Assembly (NCBI RefSeq): GCF_034140825.1
Contig: NC_089045.1
Span: forward strand, 5,179,501 to 5,243,500
Length of the DNA: 64,000 bases
Direction: 5' to 3'
Origin: Oryza sativa Japonica Group
Taxonomy: Eukaryota; Streptophyta; Magnoliopsida; Poales; Poaceae
The notes under the pieces are model-generated. The model was not told the origin of the DNA. It made no database searches and saw only the letters and a list, made by a program, of their open reading frames with translations. Below are positions 58,566 to 64,000 of this stretch, piece by piece; the first letter of the stretch is position 1; every line of letters starts with the position of its first letter. The position numbers and the translations under genes were made by a program.

Positions 58566-58832
58566 ATGGGAATGGGAGCTGTGGAGCCTAGGTTTTCCTT
58601 CCAATCCGCCGCCGCTCACCACTCGACCGAGCGGGGCACCCACCTCCGGAACCAGATCCCTCCTCTCGCTCCGAGCTCTCTCGCGGTCTCGCCACTGTGC
58701 CGGCCGGGTAAGCCCCTCTCCTTTCCTCTCCCTCTAGATCTGAAATGCACATTTTTAGCTAGCTAATCCCATCGTTTTCTCGTTTACTACCGGCATTTTT
58801 TCATTGGTACTTTTTCTTTTTTTAGATCTGAA
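58566..58832 (+). promoter_or_regulatory. 5' leader of gene L with an intron and an upstream ORF
   Basis: A probable non-coding first exon ends at 58707 (CCGG then GTAAGC) and splices to 58826 after a T-rich tract and AG. It holds an ATG at 58566 whose frame does not continue into the main reading frame after splicing, so it would act as an upstream ORF. Confidence 0.45.
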
Positions 58833-60217
58833 ATGTCCTCGAGTGAAGGATCTAAGTGGGTTTCGCGATGTGTCTTTGGCTCCCCTCCGAATCTTTCTGA
58901 GCTAGATGAGTTGGCGGTTCTTTATCATGAACAAGCTGCAAGGAACACTAGAGACTACGTTAGAAGCTGGATCTGCCCCGACTGTAGGAAGGAGTACAAG
59001 CCTATTCAAAACATGCTTGTTGATTTGCCGCCTTTCAGCTGTGATGACTGTGGGTTGAAGGTGAAATTTTTTCTCATCATCATTTTCTTCTAACCATGAC
59101 TCTCTTTTCTTGTATTTTTTCTCCGCTAACCATATACCTCTCTTGTGTAGAATGATGCTGCTTATGAGTGGAGAATTACCCAATGCCTGATCAATGGAGT
59201 TTCGTTGGACTTCAAGGTTTATGACCAAAATCGTAAACGTACGTAATTCTTTCTCGTTTTCTTTTCTCTCTGTCTGTTCTTTATTTTCTTTCACATCTTT
59301 CCGTCCTTTCATTTTAACTCTTTTTTGGGTCTCGGTATGTTCTCTATTTTCTTACACTTTTTTCCCTCAAATCACTATCATCACGCCACATTGTATTTTC
59401 CTTTTTTTCAGCACACTGTACCCTATATTCAGTTGCTGCCACAATTGACGCCACTCGTAGGGTAGAAGGGGCCAAGAAAGGATTGATAATCTCCACTCCA
59501 CTTGACGTACCAGAGATGGCTAAAACATATGAGCAAGTCACTGGTTTTGAGCTTGGGAAAGAACCCCCGGAGGAGTTGTTTGAGACGTACGACAACTGCT
59601 CTCTCATTATGGAAGTTGTTAAAGCTCATGGGATTTCTTTTCTCCTTGGAGAATATGATACCTTGCTTCAAAATAAGTGTGTTGATTTACCTCCAATCCC
59701 ACGTCTTAGGATCAAGAGTTACTTTCGTGTTGACCGTAACAATGTTCTTCTTATTACTCGATTGTTGGCGAGTGGGTATCCCTTGACAGCTGGAATGCTT
59801 CATGGCACCTTATATTGGTATCTTAAAGGTGACCAATACTATTATGCTCCTAAATGTGCAACTACTGCTGATGCTCACGCGATTACATTGATTGGATCTG
59901 GGTTGGCTTCTAAGAACAATATGCCTGAGACGTTCTATTCAGCCAGAGATTCACATGGGACTAAATCCCATCCTGACCATAAGATGCGTGACTTCGGTGC
60001 AGACTTTTTTCTTTGGGCATGTGATATTACTGATGTTTGGGGTCTTAGGGGCTGTTTGGTTTCCAGGGACTTATTCCAATTCCATGTCACATCGGATGTT
60101 TGGATACTAATTTGGAGTATTAAACATACACTAATTACAAAACACATTCCATATCCTTGGACTAATTCACGAGACGAATCTTTTGAGTCTAATTATGTCA
60201 TGATTTTGACAATGTGA
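58833..60217 (+). CDS. Papain-like (C1-type) domain protein, gene L, with MITE-derived end
   Basis: Exons: 58833-59060, 59151-59238, 59412-60217, all GT-AG and in frame (373 residues as read). The N-terminal part has two CxxC pairs (WICPDCRKEY, FSCDDCGLK). The C-terminal half resembles a papain fold: LASGYPLTAGMLHGTLYWYL, YYYAPKCATTADAHAITLIG and SARDSHG correspond to the region around the catalytic His and Asn of C1 peptidases, but Asn is replaced by Asp and I see no catalytic Cys with its usual context. An inactive protease homologue is more likely than an enzyme. A Tourist MITE (60048-60394) interrupts the last exon. Without it the frame would read DVWGLTLA and stop (320 residues). With it about 56 MITE-coded residues are added. 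It is not part of the F-box family. Confidence 0.6.
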
Positions 60218-60394
60218 TGCTACAGTAAACTTTTTATAATTATAGATTAATTAGGCTTAAAAAATTCGTCTCGCGGATTAGCTCTCATTTATGAAATTAG
60301 TTTTTTTATTAGTCTATGTTTAATACTCTAAATTAGCGTCCAAACATCCGATGTGACATGAGCTAAAAAGTTTTAGCCCCATCTAAACACCCCC
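60048..60394. mobile_element. Tourist MITE inside the last exon of gene L
   Basis: The ends GGGGCTGTTTGGTT and its imperfect inverse ATCTAAACACCCCC are flanked by TTA (60045-60047, 60395-60397). Length is 347 bp. It is the same family as 43948 and 57061 by its internal words (GACGAATCTTTTGAGTCTAA, GATTAATTAGGCTTAAAAAA). Confidence 0.85.
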
Positions 60395-60397
60395 TTA

Positions 60398-60455
60398 CTC
60401 TGGCATGAGTAGCTTAAGCTTTGGTGGAGACTTATTTCTGGCATGAGTAGCTTAG
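60398..60455 (+). repeat. 17-bp direct repeat next to two transposon ends
   Basis: CTGGCATGAGTAGCTTA occurs at ~60400 and ~60439, separated by about 22 bases. The second copy ends at the start of the Harbinger element. Confidence 0.7.
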
Positions 60456-60890
60456 GCCCTGTTTCTTTGAGGGACTTTAAGAAGAAGTCCCCCCACTTAA
60501 GTCCCTAAAAGTTCCTAGAGAAACAAACAGGAGGGACTAAAAAGTCCCTAATAGTGCATTTTCCAGAAGTCCCAAATGGAGGTGCTTATTGGGAAAAAGT
60601 GGCTCTATTCCAGCCACTGCCCCTTCACGCCAGCCATCCCTATCCATTTCCTCGCCCACTCTCTTTCCTCGCCTTATCTCTTCCTCGCGTCGTCTCTCTC
60701 TCGCTCCTCACAACGCCGCACCCTCGCCGCCGTCTCTCTCTCGCTTCTCACAACCCCGCGCCCTCGCCGCCGTCCTGCGTTAGCCCCCACCGCAGCTACG
60801 TGCTAGCTAGTCCTCTGCCCGCCGCTTGGTTCGCCTGGTCTCGTGCAAGCCGACGCCGCTCGCGCAAGCCTCACGAATCGCGCATCAACA

Positions 60891-61487
60891 ATGGCGGGTG
60901 GAAATCCTCACGATTTCTTCTCCCAGTCGTTCAATGAAGCTCCAACGGGCCACATGGACGGTTCCGACTACGGCTTCTCGCAGGGGTCTTCAGGATATGG
61001 TGGATCTGGCGCCGGCATCCATTTTGGGGGAGGGGGATCGGGGGGCCTCGATCTGAACTCCCAGGCCGACGCCTTCCCTGATTTCGCCTCCTACCAACAG
61101 ATCCTTCAACCGGGTAGCCTTGTGTTACCTCCGATTCGGGCAGGGAGCAGATCCACAGTCCCCCCGTCACGTCCTCCTCCAGCGGCGGGAGGGGGACGTG
61201 GCAGAAGTCGTGGAGGGAGAGGAGGAGGACGAGGCCGTGGCAGGTCGTTGACCAATAGCGCTGGATCTGGCAGGGGAATGGGAGGATTTGTTCCTCCTGG
61301 CTCATCGTCTGGCCAAGGAGGCGTCCGAGGTCATGGGGCATCCATGTCGCACAGCGGGCCACCCGCCTTCAACTTTGGAGTCTTCGGAGGAGGACGGCGA
61401 GCCGGTGCCTCGTCGTCTCAAGGGACAAATGTGTCCGAGGACGACGGCAACGAAGAAGACGAAGAGGACTTTGGTCCTGATGGTTAG
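60891..61487 (+). CDS. Harbinger ORF1 N-terminal part, Gly/Arg-rich
   Basis: It starts MAGGNPHDFFSQSF; an in-frame ATG at 60843 lies upstream. The middle is Gly/Ser-rich, then an RGG-type run (GRGRSRGGRGGGRGRGRS, ~residues 101-118), then an acidic end (EDDGNEEDEEDFGPDG). In related elements this low-complexity segment leads into the Myb-like domain by splicing. Here the frame meets a TAG at 61485 before a plausible donor (ATATGGTAAAC), so the link to the next exon is uncertain. The run could bind nucleic acid; this is inference. Confidence 0.55.
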   Translation: MAGGNPHDFFSQSFNEAPTGHMDGSDYGFSQGSSGYGGSGAGIHFGGGGSGGLDLNSQADAFPDFASYQQILQPGSLVLPPIRAGSRSTVPPSRPPPAAGGGRGRSRGGRGGGRGRGRSLTNSAGSGRGMGGFVPPGSSSGQGGVRGHGASMSHSGPPAFNFGVFGGGRRAGASSSQGTNVSEDDGNEEDEEDFGPDG

Positions 61488-61664
61488 CATATGGTAAACC
61501 CCCCATGGTTACTTTCTGTTATGTTTGATTTGTTCTATTGCGAAATATGTCAATTGTTGCTCATGATATTGATACTGCTATGCATGCCGTGATCTAAGCA
61601 TTTGTATTACAGTATATGTTGTTCATTGGTTAATTTAGGGTTAAATCATGTTTTTCTTTCCTAG

Positions 61665-62654
61665 AATACGTATGACAAGGCAAATTGGACAGAAGAAAAA
61701 ACTTACACATTGTGTGAAATAGCATGTGAGGAAATAAGGGATGGGCATTGTCCTAGTGGAGCATGGACAACTAGAGGGTACCAGAATTTGAAGGCCAAAT
61801 ATTTCCAAAGGGCTAACCTAAGGCATTCAACCAAACAGATAAAGAATAGATTCACCCATCTAAAGAATTATTACATTGCTTGAGTGTGGCTGAACCAACA
61901 AACTGGAGCTGGTAGAAGTGCTAGTGGAGAAATAATTGCATCAAATGCTTGGTGGGAAAAAAAAATTAAGGTATGCAGTTGTCAAAAATTTAGCTAGTTT
62001 ACATGATTTTAGAGTTTTCTGTGATATTGATTTAGTGTCAATACAGGAGAAGGGGGACGCCAAGAAATTTCGCCATGGCAACCCTGAGTACTTAGATTTT
62101 CTTATAGAGATATTTCAAGGAGTTGCAGTTGATGGTTCCACAGCATACATCCCTGGTTTTGAAGATGAAGATGAAGAGGAAGGAGAAGATGAAGCAGGGG
62201 ATGCAGGGGAGGCAGCTAGAGGGGAAAGAGCTGTAGGTGATGGTTATGAGAACAGCCCCATGAGCACTAACAGCAGGAAGAGAGGGAGTAGCAGCTGTGA
62301 TGTGTCCACAGCTTCTAGTCCTGGGAAAAAAAAGCAAGAGCCCAGTGGTGAAGCTCATGAAGGGGCCGCTCAATTCTTTCAACTCTGATTGTGATAAGTC
62401 AAATACCCTAATTACTGAACTTGTTAACAGCAAGAAGTTAAAGGAGCAGAAGAAAGAAGAAATTGCTGAGTCATTGACAAACTGTCAGAGGTTGGCAGTA
62501 GAGTGTGGTGCAGCAGAAGACAGTGTGGAATACTTTTGTGCCACATAGTTGTTTGCTTCCAATCATAACAGAGTTATGTTTAAGAACATTAGCACTAAAG
62601 AAGCAAGATTTATGTGGCTGAGGAGATGGTGCCAGCAGAAGAATTTGTATTAGA
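61665..62654 (+). pseudogene. Harbinger ORF1 Myb/SANT-like part, broken
   Basis: Exon 61665-61970 reads NTYDKANWTEEKTYTLCEIA, then YQNLKAKYFQRANLRHSTKQ and IKNRFTHLKNYY, a Myb/SANT-type domain. A TGA at 61881-61883 interrupts it before VWLNQQTGAGRSASGEIIAS. Exon 62047-62388 continues KFRHGNPEYLDFLIEIFQGV with a long acidic run. An eight-A run near 62326-62333 has one base too many, shifting KLMKGPLNSFNSDCDKSNTL to another frame. A TAG at ~62546 precedes the final WLRRWCQQKNLY (ends 62654). I count three or more lesions, so this copy is not expected to make the DNA-binding partner of the transposase. Confidence 0.7.
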
Positions 62655-62883
62655 TGGTCCCTTTCTTTAGTTGCATATCATGGGTCTGGTCTGCATTAGT
62701 TGTGTCTTAGCTGCATTAGTTATGATTTACTTTTGTGTTGAACTATCAACTTGTTTGATGTGATGTGACGTAATGAACATGTGATGTGTGGACCTATTTA
62801 AACCTTCCCTTCTCTTCTTCTTGAAGTTTGTTCATATTATATTTATGATGTGCTTTCTTTCTATGCATATGTCACTCCTGCAG

Positions 62884-64000
62884 GATGGTGAAGGCAGTGG
62901 TGATGAACATATCTCTGAGGAAGATAGCAGTGATGATGAGATTGATCTTATCATTTATATTTTGAAGAAAAGAGAAATGGACAGGAGAAGAGCATGTATG
63001 CTTGCCGCCATGATTGGTACGTATTACTTGGAACTTTACTCTAATAAGGCTCCAAGAAGGGGAGCACCTGAGTCTGGACATGATTGGGTTATGAGAACAT
63101 TAGCCAATAGAACTGCTTGTTACAACATGTTTAGGATGCACAGGCCAGTTTTTGAGAGGTTACATTCTGTGCTTGTGGAATCATATGAGTTGAAGTCGAC
63201 AAACAACATGGATTCCTTGGAGTGTTTGGGTCTTTTTTTATGGATAGTAGGTGCTCCCCAATTAGTTAGGCAAGCCCAAGACAGATTTGTTAGGTCTCTT
63301 AATACAGTACATAGTAAGTTCAAAGCAGTTTTGACCGCTCTACTGAAACTTGCACAAGATATCATTAGGCCAAAAGATCCCTTATTCACAACAGTCCATA
63401 AGAAATTGCTTTCTCCTCAGTACACACCATATTTGGATAATTGCATTGGAGCAATAGATGGTACTCACATCCAAGTTGTGGTGCCAAATTCAGCTGCTGT
63501 TCAACATAGGAATAGACATAAGGAGAAGAGTCAGAATGTTATGTGTGTCTGTGACTTCGATATGAGATTTACTTTCGTGCTTGCTGGGTGGCCTGGTTCG
63601 GTTCATGACATGAGGGTATTCAATGATGCACAAACTAGATTTAGTGCCAAGTTTCCAAAGCCACCTCCAGGAAAGTTTTATCTCGTAGACTCAGGATACC
63701 CAAATAGGCCGGGTTATCTAGCACCATACAAGGGTATAACATATCATTTCCAAGAGTACAACGAAAGCACATTGCCAAGGGGAAGAAGGGAGCACTTTAA
63801 TTACTGCCATTCTTCGTGTCGGAATGTCATAGAGAGGTCATTTGGGGTCTTGAAGAACAAGTGGAGGATTTTGTTTAGTTTACCTAGCTACTCGCAGGAA
63901 AAGCAAAGCAGAATTATCCATGCATGCATAGCACTTCATTATTTCATTAGAGACAGTCAAATGGCTGATACAGAGTTCGACAATTGTGACCATGATGAAA
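62884..64000 (+). CDS. PIF/Harbinger DDE transposase, partial at the window edge
   Basis: The frame is open from an acceptor (CTCCTGCAG at 62875-62883) to the last base; the first in-frame ATG is 62977. An acidic start (DEHISEEDSSDDEIDLI) precedes the helix-turn-helix-like region (FERLHSVLVESYELKS, LGLFLWIVGAPQLVRQAQDR). The DDE motifs follow: NCIGAIDGTHIQ (Asp codon 63457), GWPGSVHDMRVF (Asp codon 63607), YLVDSGYPNRPGYLAPYKG and NVIERSFGVLKNKWRIL (Glu codon 63832). Spacing and motifs match Harbinger transposases, which cut and insert at TWA with a Myb-like partner. No stop or frameshift was seen in 372 codons. The C-terminus is outside the window. Confidence 0.88.

Larger units (their letters stand above)
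60456..64000 (+). mobile_element. PIF/Harbinger transposon, left part, runs off the window
   Basis: The left end GGCCCTGTTTCTTTGAGGGA follows TTA (60453-60455), the TWA-type target of PIF/Harbinger elements. Two gene regions lie inside in the same direction: a Myb/SANT-like ORF (60891-62654, broken) and a DDE transposase (62884 to the edge, open). The first base pairs form a short hairpin-like region (GGGACTTTAAGAAG.., AGTCCC words). The right end is outside. An element whose own Myb-like partner protein is damaged would need help from relatives to move. Confidence 0.82.

Noticed and set aside
1-64000. CRISPR array, operon or bacterial-type system
   Set aside because: Spliced genes, MITEs and SINEs show plant nuclear DNA. 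No regularly spaced repeat array was seen.

Overview
The window looks like nuclear DNA of a grass, most probably rice (Oryza). The evidence is the intron-bearing plant F-box genes, the GC-rich 5' ends of those genes, and a dense set of rice-type elements: Stowaway and Tourist MITEs, tRNA-like SINEs, a Pack-MULE, a PIF/Harbinger element and a Gypsy-type LTR element. I identified it from sequence patterns only and cannot name a chromosome or locus.

The first 52 kb is a tandem array of one gene family, F-box/LRR/FBD proteins. I count eleven copies that keep a start, plus one FBD-only fragment. Copy A (minus, 0.8-3.6 kb) looks intact. An FBD fragment lies at 4.1 kb (plus). B (plus, 6.0-8.1 kb) and C (minus, 12.5-14.0 kb) each carry one frameshift. 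D (minus, 15.0-15.6 kb) is a truncated remnant. E (17.6-20.5), F (23.4-26.1), G (29.5-32.2), I (40.9-42.6), J (45.3-47.9) and K (49.7-52.3), all minus, look intact. H (38.6-39.6, minus) is a transposon-broken remnant. The intact copies share one four-exon plan: exon 1 holds the F-box, the LRR-like region and a cysteine-rich module; exon 2 starts at the (F/V)xFxRDLxWCP motif; exon 3 is the FBD domain and is 154 nt in all but A; exon 4 is a short or acidic tail. E/F and J/K are recent pairs in which introns and 3' flanks were duplicated too. By family knowledge the products would be substrate receptors of SCF (Skp1-Cullin-F-box) ubiquitin ligases.

Between G and H a young LTR element (33.0-38.5 kb, LTRs about 99.5% identical, 5-bp target duplication) sits inside a truncated LINE-like copy that has its own 16-bp target duplication. 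That LINE-like copy probably landed in intron 1 of H. MITEs, SINEs and foldback elements fill most other intergenic space.

From 52 to 64 kb the F-box array ends. A Pack-MULE (53.8-55.9 kb) with roughly 300-bp inverted ends carries pieces of a UDP-glycosyltransferase gene. A gene for a papain-like protein (L, 58.6-60.2 kb) has a Tourist MITE inserted three codons before its ancestral stop, so its present last ~56 residues would come from the MITE. A PIF/Harbinger transposon begins at 60,456 and runs off the window. Its Myb-like ORF is broken, but its DDE transposase frame is open to the last base.

The most interesting signals are in the F-box family itself: a conserved Cys module that hosts a repeat expansion in copy C, a polyacidic tail on its own exon that varies in length between copies, a shared leader before every start codon, and recurrent telo-box-like motifs upstream.
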